Positions 48,506 to 58,985 of a stretch of 64,000 nt of DNA are shown here, in pieces. Position numbers and translations under genes: made by a program. Within the stretch, counting starts at the first letter, position 1, and every line of letters starts with the position of its first letter. The notes under the pieces are model-generated. The model was not told where the DNA came from and searched no databases. It saw nothing but the letters and a program-made list of their open reading frames with translations. Source of the DNA: Delphinus delphis (lineage: Eukaryota; Chordata; Mammalia; Artiodactyla; Delphinidae); NCBI RefSeq assembly GCF_949987515.2, contig NC_082694.2:58898080-58962079 (forward strand). The letters run 5' to 3'.

Positions 48506-48535
48506 CTCCAATTATTTTAAGTAAAATAATTGGAG
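48506..48535 (+). repeat. Perfect 14-bp palindrome, 2-bp spacer
   Basis: CTCCAATTATTTTA, spacer AG, TAAAATAATTGGAG. It is a cruciform-capable inverted repeat in otherwise unremarkable intron. Confidence 0.9.
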
Positions 48536-49384
48536 AGCTAATAAGATGCATGTGAAAACTTCTTTTTTTTTCCTTTTAAGGATGAAATTTAACAAATAAG
48601 GACAAGGTCCTGTGCATAGTTTCAGTGAACCAGATATACAAATAGGGAGCTAGAAAGGAAACTCATCTGACCACTTCTATGTAAAAAAAGATCTAGAGGT
48701 TTTAGTTAACTTCAAACTGCAAACCAGCAGTTGAATGCAGTTGCTAAGAAGCTGAAGTTAATAAGAAATAGAAGTGTTCATATAAAGGACATAATTATTT
48801 GATTCTCAGGGGGATTTAGATTTCTCCCTGTGTAACAGTCACCAGTCATAAATGCCTTCATCGTTTCGGATGAGACCATGCATCTGCCAGCCCCCAGGCA
48901 TCCATTCTGTGAGTTATTCAAACCAGGCCACTGGGCAACTAGGTCATACTTTACCGTCAGCAGTCATGACTCAGTTTCACTGGTATGTGGACCACCTGTG
49001 AATTTGAGGTCCTGATTTCTTTCTCTGGGCTTCACTATCTTCAGCTTTGCCTCTAAAATCATGGTACTTTTTACTCTGTACTCTTTTAAGTTTGCTGACC
49101 TTCACACTGACAGGTTGTGTTCCCTTGATATATGGTGCATGGTCCATCACACCCAACCAAGTCAGCTCACCTCTCAGGTCTGCTTAATCACACCACCACT
49201 GCCATATGTGGTCCAATCCTGATAACAGCTCCACTTGTTAATGCACTGTTCATGCAGTATTCAGACTAGTACTTGATTCTGGGTGCCACATTTTAAGAGA
49301 CATTGACAAACTAGAGACTATCCAGATGAAAGTAACTAAACGGAGGAATATACAAACCAACCACTGTTTTACAGTATGACCTCA

Positions 49385-49665
49385 GCCTATTCTAGCTTCA
49401 CTTCCTGCCATTCTCTCTTCAGGTAACCTGAGTTCAACTCACACTAAATCACCCACAGTCTCTAAAATGTGTCATCAAATTTTCATTCTTTTGCACAGGC
49501 CCTTTCCCTGTCTCTTAGTGGTGAATTCCGACTTTAACTTCAAGACCCAACTCAAATGTTATTTCCTCCCTTAAAATTTCCATTGACTCTCCTAATTATT
49601 TTTACCTCTGGGTTCTCACAGAACTTTATACATGCCTGAATTGTGCATTAATCAAACTATAATAC
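49385..49665 (+). mobile_element. L2 LINE fragment
   Basis: 'ttttgcacaggccctttccc', 'ttcaagacccaactcaaatgtta' and 'ttacctctgggttctcacagaac' follow L2. Confidence 0.5.
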
Positions 49666-49669
49666 AGTC

Positions 49670-50015
49670 CAAGGGTCAGCAAACCTTTTCTGTAAATGAC
49701 CATATAGTAAATATTTTAGGCTTTGTGGACTTCGTATGTTTCTCTCTGTCACAGTTGCTCACCTCTGCTGTTTTAGTACAAAAACAGCCATAGATAATAT
49801 GTAAATGAATGAGTGTGACTGTATTCCAACATACCTTCACATGGACACTAAAATTTGAATTTCACAGAATTGTCACATGTCAAGAAATAATATTCTTCTT
49901 TTGAAACCTCCCCCCCAACCGTTTAAAAATATGAAAACCATTCATAGTCCCTGGGCTATACAAAATCAGGCAGCAGGCTAGATTTGGCCCACTGGCCATA
50001 ATTTGCTGATCCTGG
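49670..50015 (+). mobile_element. hAT-Charlie-type MITE
   Basis: The ends are CAAGGGTCAGCAAACC and TTTGCTGATCCTGG, which are inverted repeats. The core has 'aaatattttaggctttgtgg' and 'tttggcccactggcc'. It is the same group as 4027 and 10855, but longer. Confidence 0.7.
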
Positions 50016-50882
50016 TACTAATCGATTTGTTTATTATTTCAATTACTCATGCATTCATTAATTTATGAAAAAGGTATTCATTTACTGGTATCCTTCTAGG
50101 CACTGTGAATGCAGTGGTAAGAGACACCAACATATTATTAAGGCAGAATCTTTCTTCCGTGTTAGACTGAGCTTGCTGAGTTCAGAGACTTTCTATTCCA
50201 TCTCTGCCCCCCAAGAATAGTACATTTCCTGTTACATTTTGAGATGAAGTAATGAATGATTCAACAAAGGAATAAGAGATTATGGCTTTGCTAATTATTT
50301 CTCCTGTGACTATGTGGTTATGCTGTCTTATAATGTGAATGTGAAAGAGAAATGCTACTAAAGACAAGTGAGTGATAAATTTTTAACAAAGGTTATTTTG
50401 GAAAGATCTTTGTTGAGTCTAGATATGAGGGTAAAGTTTACATTTTGTCTGTTTTGTCAATGAGAAGAGCCATCAAAGTGATACACTTTGAGATGTATTG
50501 GCTATTCTCTGATGAATCTTCTCTATGTAATTTTTGGTATGAACCTTTTAATTAACATTTAACTTTTATAATGCAGTCATAGGGTAGATGGATAAACTGT
50601 GAGGGAGGGGACTTTTTAACTAAAGGGACATTTTCTCTCATTTGGATGTGCCAAATGACATCTTTACATCCTACAAATCGTGTATTTTAAGGATTAAAAC
50701 CTTGGGTTGAGTTACAGCAACACATTATGTTAAGTAATTCGTTTACTCATAGATATTAGCTTTTCTCTTAGCACATTGCATTTATGTGGTTTTTCAAGGT
50801 ATTGGCGTACGACCTTAAAATACTTGTTACTTCAAATAACTTTAATCATGAAAATGTGATAATGCTTATTTTCTTTTTATAG

Positions 50883-50947
50883 GCGAGATAAACTTTGGAT
50901 TTGCATGGAGTTTTGTGGAGGTGGTTCTTTACAGGATATTTATCATG
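50883..50947 (+). CDS. MAP4K3: MAP4K3 exon (probably coding exon 4)
   Basis: This exon encodes strand 5, the hinge and the start of the C-lobe, residues about 82-104. It completes a split Arg, then reads [20 protein letters not shown] and H, plus one base of Val. The methionine of ICMEF is the expected gatekeeper and EFC the hinge. [10 protein letters not shown] is typical of the MAP4K1/2/3/5 group. The acceptor is CTTTTTATAG and the donor is ATG|GTAAGA, the only donor of the five with G at +5. Length is 65 bp. It reads [10 protein letters not shown] where MAP4K5, from memory, has REKLWICMEY. Confidence 0.97.
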
Positions 50948-51080
50948 GTAAGACCGAAGTATATGTGAAAGAGATTAAGTAGAAATTCTTAAAATACAGT
51001 TATTTACTATGTTAAACATTAATGTTGTTTTGAGGAAAGTGTGTTTTATCATTATGCTATTTGGATACATAAGGAAATTT

Positions 51081-51125
51081 AAGATATATACAGACGAAAA
51101 AAAAAAAAGATATATACAGACGAAA
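51081..51125 (+). repeat. Direct repeat flanking an A-run
   Basis: AAGATATATACAGACGAAA occurs at 51081-51099 and again at 51107-51125, separated only by A residues. It looks like a target-site duplication around a bare poly(A) tail. Confidence 0.85.
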
Positions 51126-51454
51126 GGAGCATTCACTTTATAAGTTGAGAAATTACACACAGTTGAATTATTTGCTAATTCTAAAGAAGGTATATTATAT
51201 ATAGTCAGTTCAGTTGGAATAGGAAACAGGAAAGGATAGATTTTCTGGAACTGTTTTAGAAGGCTTAATGAAGAAAGTGGGCTTTAAATTGGTCTTTAAA
51301 AGATAGGTAAACCATGGATACAAAGAAGAGACACAAGTGTACTCCAGCAGCACAGTGATGTGAAGGTGTGACATGTTAGATCACTCTCACTGGTCTGTCT
51401 GGGGTGTATTTGGAGAGTGTGGTCAGATCTAGAGAGCCTTGAAAGCCAGAAGGA

Positions 51455-51567
51455 GGGACTTGCCTGGTGGTCCAGTGGTTAAGACTCCACACTTCCACTG
51501 CAAGGGGCACAGGTTGGATCCATGGTTGGGGAACTAGGATACTGCATGCCGTGCCACATGGCCAAAA
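51455..51567 (+). mobile_element. CHR-type SINE (compact form)
   Basis: It starts GGGACTTGCCTGGTGGTCCAG, has 'cacaggttggatccatgg' in the B-box position and ends 'acatggccaaaa'. A perfect 14-bp duplication GAAAGCCAGAAGGA lies at 51441-51454 and 51568-51581. Confidence 0.93.
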
Positions 51568-51621
51568 GAAAGCCAGAAGGAAAAACATGGGAACATTTCT
51601 GCTTCATGAAAAGTTATTTCT

Positions 51622-51968
51622 GAGACTTCCCTGGTGGCACAGTGGTTAAGAATCCACCTGCCATTGCAGGGGACATGGGTTTGAGCCCTGGTCTGGGAAG
51701 ATCCCATATGCTGCAGAGCACCTAACCCAGGTGCCACAACTACTGAGCCCACGTGCCACAACTATTGAAGCCCACATACCTAGAGCCCATGCTCTGCAAC
51801 AAGGTAAGCCACCGCAGTGAGAAGCCCATGCACCGCAACAAAGAGTAAGCCCCGCTCGCCACAACTAGAGAAAGCCCACACACAGCCACAAAGACTCAAA
51901 ACAGGCAAAAAATAAATAAGTAAATAAAATAAAACAATTTTTCAAATGTATTATTAAAAAAAAAAAAA
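51622..51968 (+). mobile_element. CHR-type SINE forming the 5' part of a SINE-L1 chimera
   Basis: This is a full-length long-form SINE starting GAGACTTCCCTGGTGGCACAG, with the usual B-box and 'gccacaactactgagcc' modules. Its AAATAAATAAG-type tail ends in 13 A at about 51956-51968. Immediately upstream is AAAAGTTATTTCT (51609-51621). No copy of that motif follows the SINE tail; L1 sequence begins there instead. The matching copy lies at the 3' end of the L1, at 56523. Confidence 0.9.
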
Positions 51969-52984
51969 TTGAAGGGCAGACAGCAGAAGCAAGAAGAACT
52001 ACAGTCCTGCAGCCTGTGGAACAAAAACCACAATCACAGACAAAATTAAAAGGCAGAGGATTATGTCCCAGATGAAGGAACAATATAAAACCCCAGAAAA
52101 ACAATTAAATGAAGTGGAGATAGGCAACCTTCCAGAAAAAGAATTCAGAATAATGACAGTGAAGACGATTCAGGACCTCAGAAAAAGAATGAAGGCAAAG
52201 ATCGAGAAGATGCAAGAAATGTTTAACAAACCCTAGAAGAATTAAAGAACAGACAGAAATGAACAATAAAACAACTGAAATGAAAAATACACTAGAAGAA
52301 ATCAATAGGAGAATAACTCAGGCAGAAGAACGGATAAGTGACCTGGAAGACAGAATGGTGGAAATCAACCGCAGAACAGAATAAAGAAAAAAGAATGATA
52401 AGAAATGAAGACAGCCTAAGAGACCTCTGAGGCAACATTAAATGCACCAACAATCACATTATAGGGGTCCCAGAAGGAGAAGAGAGAGAGAAAGGACCTG
52501 AGAAAATATTTCAAAAGGTTATAGTCAGAAACTTCTCTAGCATGGGAAAGGAAATAGCCACCCAAGCCCAGGAAGCACAGAGAGTCCCAGACAGGATAAG
52601 CCCAAGGAGAAACACACAGAGACACATTGTAATCAAATTGACAAAAATTAAAGACAAAAATTATTAAAAGCAACAAGGGAAAAACGACAAATAACATACA
52701 AGGGAACTCCCATAAGGTTAACAGCTGATTTCTCAGCAGAAACTCCACAAGCCAGAAGGGAGTGGCATGATATATTTAAAGTGATAAAAGTGAAGAACCT
52801 ACAAGCAAGAATACTCTACCCAGCAAGGTTCTCATTCAGATTTGATAGAGAAATCAGAAGCTTTACAAACAAGAAAAAGCTAAGAGAAGTCAGTGTCACC
52901 AAACCAGCTCTACACGAAATCCTAAAGGAACTTCTCTAAGTGGGAAACACAAGAGAAGAAAAGGACCTACGAAAACAAACCCAA
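51969..52984 (+). mobile_element. L1 part 1: 5'-UTR end and ORF1 (degenerate)
   Basis: It starts in the L1 5' UTR just before ORF1 ('gcagaagcaagaagaactac'). The ORF1 start near 52051 reads ATT instead of ATG. ORF1 can be followed to its TAA at 52937-52939, with stops and frameshifts in between. The reverse transcriptase ORF follows after the SINE at 52985. Confidence 0.85.
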
Positions 52985-53190
52985 GGGCTTCCCTGGTGGC
53001 ACAGTGGTTGAGAGTCCGCCTGCCGATGCAGGGAACATGGGTTTGTGCCCCGGTCTGGGAGGATCCCACATGCTACGGAGCGGCTGGGCCCGTGAGCCAT
53101 GGCTGCTGAGCCTGCGCGTCCGGAGCTTGTGCTCCACAATGGGAGAGGCCACAACAGTGAGAGGCCCGCATACCACAAAAAAAAAAAACA
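52985..53190 (+). mobile_element. CHR-type SINE (short form) nested in L1
   Basis: It starts GGGCTTCCCTGGTGGCACAG and has 'gggtttgtgccccggtctgg' and an A-tail. It sits between L1 ORF1 and ORF2. The A-rich target hides the exact duplication. Confidence 0.92.
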
Positions 53191-55029
53191 ACAATTAAGG
53201 AAAAGGTAATAGGAACATACATATTGATAATTACCTTAAATGTGAATGGATTAAATGCTCCAACCAAAAGACACAGGCTCGCTGAATGGATAAAAAAATA
53301 AGACCTGTATATATGCTGTCTAAAAGAGACCCACTAAAGACTTAGGGACACATACAGACTGGAAGTGAGGGGATGGAAAAACATATTCCATGCAAGTGGA
53401 AATCAAAAGAAAGCCAGAGTAGCAATACTCATATCTGATAAAACAGACTTTAAAATAGAGAATATTACAAGAGACAAGGAAGGACACTCCATAATGATCA
53501 AGGGATCAATCCAAGAAGAAGATACAACAATTATAAATATATGTGCACCCAACATAGGAGCACCTCAATACATAAGGCAAATGCTAACAGCTATAAAAGA
53601 GGAAATTGATAGTAACACAGTAATAGTGGAGGACTTAACACCTCACTTACACCAATGGACAGATCATCCAGACAGAAAGTTAATAAGGAAACACAAGCTT
53701 TAAATGACACAGTAGACCAGATTTAATTGATATTTATAGGACATTCCATCCCAAAACAGCAGATTACACTTTCTTCTCAAGTGCATATGGAACATTCTCC
53801 CGGATAGATCACATCTTAGGTTGCAAATCCAGCCTCAGTAAATTTAAGAAAATTGAAATCATATCAAGCATCTTTTCCAACCACAACACTATGAGATTAA
53901 AAGTCAATTACAGGGAAAAAAAACCGTAAAAAACACAAACACATGGAGGCTAAACAATACACTACTAAATAACCAGGAGATCACTGAGGAAATCAAACAA
54001 TACCTAGAGACAAATGACAATGAAAACACGACGATCCAAAACCTATGGGATGAAGCAAAAGCAGTTCTAAGAGGGAAGTTTATAGCAGTACAATCCACCT
54101 CAAGAAAAAAGAAAAATCTCAAACAGTCTAACCTTACACCTAAAGGAGCTAGAGAAAGAAGAACAAACAAAACCCAAAGTTAGTAGAAGGAAGGAAATCA
54201 TAATTATCAGAGTAGAAATAAATGAAATAGAAACAAAACAGTAGCAAAGAAATGAAACTAAAACCTGGTTCTTTGAGAAGATAATCAAAATTGATAAACT
54301 TTAGCCAGACTCATCAAGAAAAAGAGGGAGAGGAATCAAATCAATAAAATTAGAAATGAAAAAGGAGAAGTTACAAGAGACCCCACAGAAATACAAAGCA
54401 TCGTTAAGAGACTACTACAAGCAACTCTATGCCAATAAAATGGACAACCTGGAAGAAAGGGACAAACTCTTAGAAAAGCACAACCTTCCAAGACTGAACC
54501 AGGAATAAATAGAAAATATAAACAGACCAATCTCAAGCACTGAAATTGAAACTGTGATTAAAAATCTTACAAGAAACTAAAGTCCAGGACCAGATGGCTT
54601 CAGAGGTGAATTCTTTCAAACATTTAGAGAAGAGCTAACACCCATCCTTCTCGAACTCTTTCAAAATATTGCAGAGGAAGGAACACTCCCAAACTCATTC
54701 TACAAGGCCACCATCAGTCTGATACTAAAACCAGACAAAGATACTACAAAAAAGAGAAAATTACAGACCAGTATCACTGATGAATATAGATGCAAAAATC
54801 CTCAACATAGTACTAGCAAACAAAATCCAACAACACATTAAAAGGATCATACACCATGATCAAGTGGGATTTATCCCAGGGATGCAAGGTTTCTTCAATA
54901 TACACAAATCAATCAATGTGATACACCACATTAACAAATTGAAGAATAAAAACCTACTGATCATCTCAATAGATGCAGAAAAAGCTTTTGACAAAATTTA
55001 ACACAAATTTATGATTAAAACTCGCCAGA
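53191..55029 (+). mobile_element. L1 part 2: ORF2 endonuclease and first half of RT (broken)
   Basis: The ORF2 start is changed (AAGGTAATAGGAACATAC where the family has ATG). 53365-53703 translates as endonuclease-domain sequence (ARVAILISDKTDFK, IINICAPNIGAP). 54780-55001 translates as the start of the reverse transcriptase ([26 protein letters not shown]). Frameshifts separate these pieces. Confidence 0.9.
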
Positions 55030-55386
55030 GGGCTTCCCTGGTGGCGCAATGGTTAAGAATCTGCCTGCCAATGCAGGGGACACGGGTTTGAGCCCTGGTC
55101 CAGGAAGATCCCACATGTCACGGAGCAACTAAGCCTGTGTGCTACACCTACTGAGCCTGCACTCTAGAGCCTGCAAGCCACAAGTACTGAAGCCCACGTA
55201 CCACAACTACTGAAGCCCACGCACCTAGAGCCCGTGCTCCACAACAAGAGAAGCCACCACAGTGAGAAGGCTGTGCACCACAACAAAGAGTAGCCCCGGC
55301 TCGCCACAAGTAGAGAAAGCCCGCGTGCAGCAATGAAGACCCAGTTCAGCCAAAAACAAATAAATAAGTAAATGTATTAAAAAAAA
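55030..55386 (+). mobile_element. CHR-type SINE (long form) nested in L1
   Basis: It starts GGGCTTCCCTGGTGGCGCAA and ends in an AAATAAATAAGTAAATG plus poly(A) tail. The flanks AAAACTCGCCAGA (55017-55029) and AAAACTCTTCAGA (55387-55399) form a 13-bp duplication with two mismatches. Confidence 0.93.
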
Positions 55387-56139
55387 AAAACTCTTCAGAA
55401 AGTGGGCATAGAGGGCATTATCAACATAATAAAGGCCCATATATGACAGACCCATGGCAACCATCATTCTCAATGGTGAAAAACTGAAAGCATTTACTCT
55501 AAAATCAGGAACAAGACAAGGATGTCCACTCTCACCACTCTTATTCAACATAGTTTTGGAAGCCCTAGCCACAGTAATCAGAAGAAAAAGAAATAAAAGG
55601 AATTCGACTTGGAAAAGAAGTAAAACTTTCACTGTTTGCAGATGACATGGTACTATACATAGAAAATGCTAAAGATGACACCAGAAAACTACTAGAGCTA
55701 ATCAATGAATTTGGTAAAGTTACAGGATAAAAAATTAATGCACAGAAATCTCTTGTATTCCTATACACTAACAACGAAAGATCAGAAAGAGAAATTAAGG
55801 AAACAATCCCATTCACCATTGCAGCGAAAAGAATAAAATATCTAGGAATAAATCTACCTAAGGAGGTAAAAGACCTGTACTCAGAAAACTATAAGACACT
55901 GATGAAAGAAATCAAAGATGAGACAAACAGATGGAGAGATATACCATGTTCTTGGATTGGAAGAATCAATATTGTGAAAATGACTATACTACCCATAGCA
56001 GTCTACAGATTCAGCAATCCCTATCAAATTACCAATGGCATTTTTTATGGAACTAGAACAAAAAATCTTAAAATTTGTATGGAGACACAAAAGACCCCAA
56101 ATAGCCAAAGCAATCTTGAGGAAAATAAAACGGAGCTGG
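55387..56139 (+). mobile_element. L1 part 3: RT core (broken)
   Basis: 55454-55645 translates as RT motifs ([20 protein letters not shown]). The catalytic FADD motif is encoded near 55635 in another frame, so a frameshift lies between them. 55902-56153 gives [18 protein letters not shown], which parallels the antisense L1 at 28780. Confidence 0.9.
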
Positions 56140-56342
56140 GGCTTCCCTGGTGACGCAGTGGTTGAGAGTCCGCCTGCCGATGCAGGGGACGTGGGTTCGT
56201 GCCCCGGTCTGGAAGATCCCACATGCCGCAGAGCGGCTAGGCCCGTGAGCCATGGCCACTGAGCCTGTGTGTCCGGAGCCTGTGCTCTGCAACAGGAGAG
56301 GCCACAACAGTGAGAGGCCCAAGTACTGAAAAAAAAAAAAAA
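56140..56342 (+). mobile_element. CHR-type SINE (short form) nested in L1
   Basis: It starts GGCTTCCCTGGTGACGCAG and ends in poly(A). A perfect 13-bp duplication AAAACGGAGCTGG lies at 56127-56139 and 56343-56355. Confidence 0.95.
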
Positions 56343-56540
56343 AAAACGGAGCTGGAGGAATCAGACTCCCTGACTTCAGACTATACTACAAAGCTACAGT
56401 AATCAAGACAGTATGGTACTGGCACAAAACAGAAATATAGATCAGTGAAACAGGATAGAAAGCCCAGAGATGAACCCACACACCTATGGTCAACTAATCT
56501 ATGACAAAGGAGGCAAGAAAAAAAAAGTTATTTTCTGAGA
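56343..56540 (+). mobile_element. L1 part 4: premature 3' end and target duplication
   Basis: L1 ORF2 resumes and stops after 'ctatgacaaaggaggcaag' at about 56517, followed by an A-run. The last part of ORF2 and the whole 3' UTR are missing. AAAAGTTATTTTCTGAGA at 56523-56540 matches AAAAGTTATTTCTGAGA at 51609-51625 except for one T. Confidence 0.88.
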
Positions 56541-56789
56541 ATATTTTTTTTTAGGTGTGTGGCTATTCTTCATATTTGAGAAAATTTTCCTTTTTATGAA
56601 TGACATTTTGATTTCAAAGGTTTAGTGAAAATTGAGAAATATTTGTCATCATTTTACATTGCAGAACATACACGGTATTTCTGGAAGCTTGTTATAAATT
56701 CAAAAAGCTGTTTTCCCCTTTTTTGTCTTCATTTGGACTAATTTCTCTACTATTGTTTCCACACTTACTGATTTCTTTCTTCCTGAAGA

Positions 56790-57520
56790 TTTTTTCAGCT
56801 AGGCCTCTAGTGGTAAACTCTCAGTCTTTGATCCTCATTCTTAAATGATAGTTTAAGTGGACATAGGCACATTTTCTCCATTGACAGGTATTTTTGTTAG
56901 CATTTCGAAGATGCTGGACTATTGTCTTCTAGTTTCTGTAGTTCTTGGCACTTTCTGCTGACTTGATCCTTTACAGGTAATCTTCCTTTCTTTGTAATTG
57001 CTTTTAAGATTTTTCTCTTTATTTCTGGTGCTTCTAGTATCTAAATGTAGATTTACTTTTCCTGCTTGGGACTTGAAGTGCTTATGTCCAAGATTTTAGT
57101 TCTTTTCTCAAGTCTGACAATGATCAATTATTATCCCTTCAAATATTTTCTCCTTCAGGTTCTCTGATCTCTCCTTCTAGAATTTCAGTTCGATATACAT
57201 TAGCTCTCCATGTCTCTTAAAGTGAGCTTCATTTTTCCACTTTTTAATCCCTCAGAGCACTGAGGGTACTCGTAACCATCTTCCAGTTCACTGATTGTAC
57301 ACCTAATTTGGTGACCATATTTTTCATTTCTAGAAATTGTTTGGTTCTATTTCACATCTCTTTCCATTTTTTGTCTTATTCTTTCCTTGTAATTTTTCAT
57401 CCCTTCTTTTATATCTTTAGTTTATTTAAGCATACTTATTTTTTAGTCTTAGATTGTCTGGTAATCCCATCAGATATACATGATTGGTCTTAGGTGTCTG
57501 ATTCTGCTTTCTTCATTAAG
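56790..57520 (-). mobile_element. Probable old L1 internal fragment, antisense
   Basis: 'tccttcaaatattttctccttc', 'ctcatttcta'-like stretches, 'cttccagttcactgattgtac' and 'tctttagtttatttaagcatac' resemble the reversed internal region of old L1M elements. Similarity is weak and the limits are uncertain. Confidence 0.4.
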
Positions 57521-58207
57521 AAGCAAGAACGCCAATTTAGTTACAGAGATAGGTTGTCATGATTGTTATTCCATTTCATCCCTCTGATGGAAGTAACATA
57601 GTAATATGAATCTGTTAGTACTGATTTGTTTATACAGCAACTGGGTCAGTGGAAGAAATAATTTCGTATTAACTTGGATGCTCTCAAACATGCATGCTAA
57701 GAATATACATGCTTATATGCAGCCCCAAACCCTGTCTTTCTCTGTATGCACACCTCTGATTGCACCCAGGTTTCTACCAGATAACCTCCTCATGGCAACG
57801 TATACTCCTCTTTGGCTGTAGTCTACACTGCTGTCTACTTGCATCACCATATAAAACATATACCTCCATTTCTCTCTGTGTGTGTCTCTTTCCTCCTCTC
57901 CTCTCTCTCTTTCATCATGTTGTCATTCTATGGGGAGTAGAATAAATATCCTGGATTACCTTATTTGGTGAAAGACAAGTTCTACTTTTCTAATTACCAC
58001 AGTGCTTGTGGGTTTTTGTTTGTTTCTTTGCTGGTGTATACAAACCAAATTTGATCCATCTGCAAAAATTTTTTTGATTAAAGCCTCCTTTTTAAAATTA
58101 TTTCCACTTATTTATAAAGTACCATTAAGCCAAATTTTATATTTTCTCTTACGTCCATCATTTACTCCAAATGATTGTTTTAAATTTAACTCTCCTGAAA
58201 GGAGAAC

Positions 58208-58324
58208 TATATTAGTTATCTATTGCTGTATAACAATGATCTTAAAATTTGTCATCTTAAAACAAACATTTATTATCTCAGTTACTAAGGGTCAGGAATT
58301 CAAGAATGGTTTAATTGGGTGATT
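58208..58324 (+). mobile_element. LTR-like old repeat, left part
   Basis: 'atattagttatctattgctg', 'catcttaaaacaaacatttatta' and 'gggtcaggaattcaagaatgg' follow a common mammalian repeat. It is interrupted at 58325 and continues at 58600. Confidence 0.5.
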
Positions 58325-58590
58325 TCCCTTGCAGGACAGGGCAAAACATGCATAAGACATTTGGTCCATGCCAAAAATCCTTGAAATTTGGTCCTGTCCA
58401 GAATGTCCATGAGCATATTTGGTTCATGCCACATGGTTTTGGACAGGACCAGATATCAAGGATCTTTTGGCATGGACCCAATGTCTTATGGACATTTTGG
58501 GCAGGACCAAATATGAACAAATATCAAGAGCCTTTTGGTGTGGACCAAAAGTTTTAGGGAGGTTTGGGGCAGGACCAAATGTCTGCAAAC
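58325..58590 (+). repeat. 266-bp fold-back insertion, family unknown
   Basis: It is a modular element built of a decamer like GG(N)CA(G/T)GGACC. Forward copies lie at 58441, 58469, 58499, 58537 and 58567. Inverted copies lie at 58363, 58390 and 58421. Arms 58351-58399 and 58441-58490 are reverse complements over about 50 bp with three mismatches and one indel, around a 41-bp loop. Flanking repeats TGGGTGATT (58316-58324) and TGGATGATT (58591-58599) suggest insertion into the older repeat. The ends share TTGCAG(G)ACA as a short inverted repeat. Open frames of about 70-80 codons exist on both strands only because of the repetition. Confidence 0.75.
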
Positions 58591-58985
58591 TGGATGATTC
58601 TAGCTCATGGTCACTCGTGAGGGTGCAGTCAAGCTCTTGGCTGGAACTGTAGTCATCTGAAGGCTTGACTAAGGTTGGAGGATTTGCTTTCAAGATGATT
58701 CACTTACACAGCTATTGGCAGGAGGTCTCAATTCCTTGCCACAAGGATCTCGCTATAGGACAGCTTGAGTGTCTTCACAGGATGGCAGCTGGCTTCTGCC
58801 AGAGGAAATGATGCCAGAGAGCAAGGAGGAAGCCATAAAACCTTTTATGATGTAGTCTCAGAATTTGCATTCTGTTACTACCACCACAGTTTGTTCTTTA
58901 AAAGCAAGTCATTTCTGTCCAGCCCACACTCAGGAAGGGAATTAAGTTCCAGCTCTTGAGGGGGATGTATTAGAGAATTCATGGA
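58591..58985 (+). mobile_element. LTR-like old repeat, right part
   Basis: It continues the repeat at 58208: 'gcagtcaagctcttggctgg', 'aggaggtctcaattccttgcc', 'gatggcagctggcttc' and 'agcccacactcaggaagggaatt'. The order matches an abundant mammalian repeat I recognise but cannot name securely. Confidence 0.5.

Larger units (their letters stand above)
40119..50882 (+). other. MAP4K3: MAP4K3 intron 3 (10.8 kb)
   Basis: It runs from a GTACAT donor to a TTTTTATAG acceptor. It is less repeat-rich than intron 2 and has no CHR SINE. I recognise nothing firm in 40119-41635, 41950-44150, 45600-47752 and 50150-50880, though a MIR-like or other old-repeat stretch may lie at 43000-43145. In 48131-49380 there is only a possible ancient CR1/L3-like scrap near 49275-49345. 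Confidence 0.9.

Noticed and set aside
58311..58557. Frames with repeated GPN/GPCQK motifs on both strands of the fold-back block
   Set aside because: The peptide repeats follow from the DNA repeats and their palindromy; there is no start context, and they are reported only as a DNA structure.
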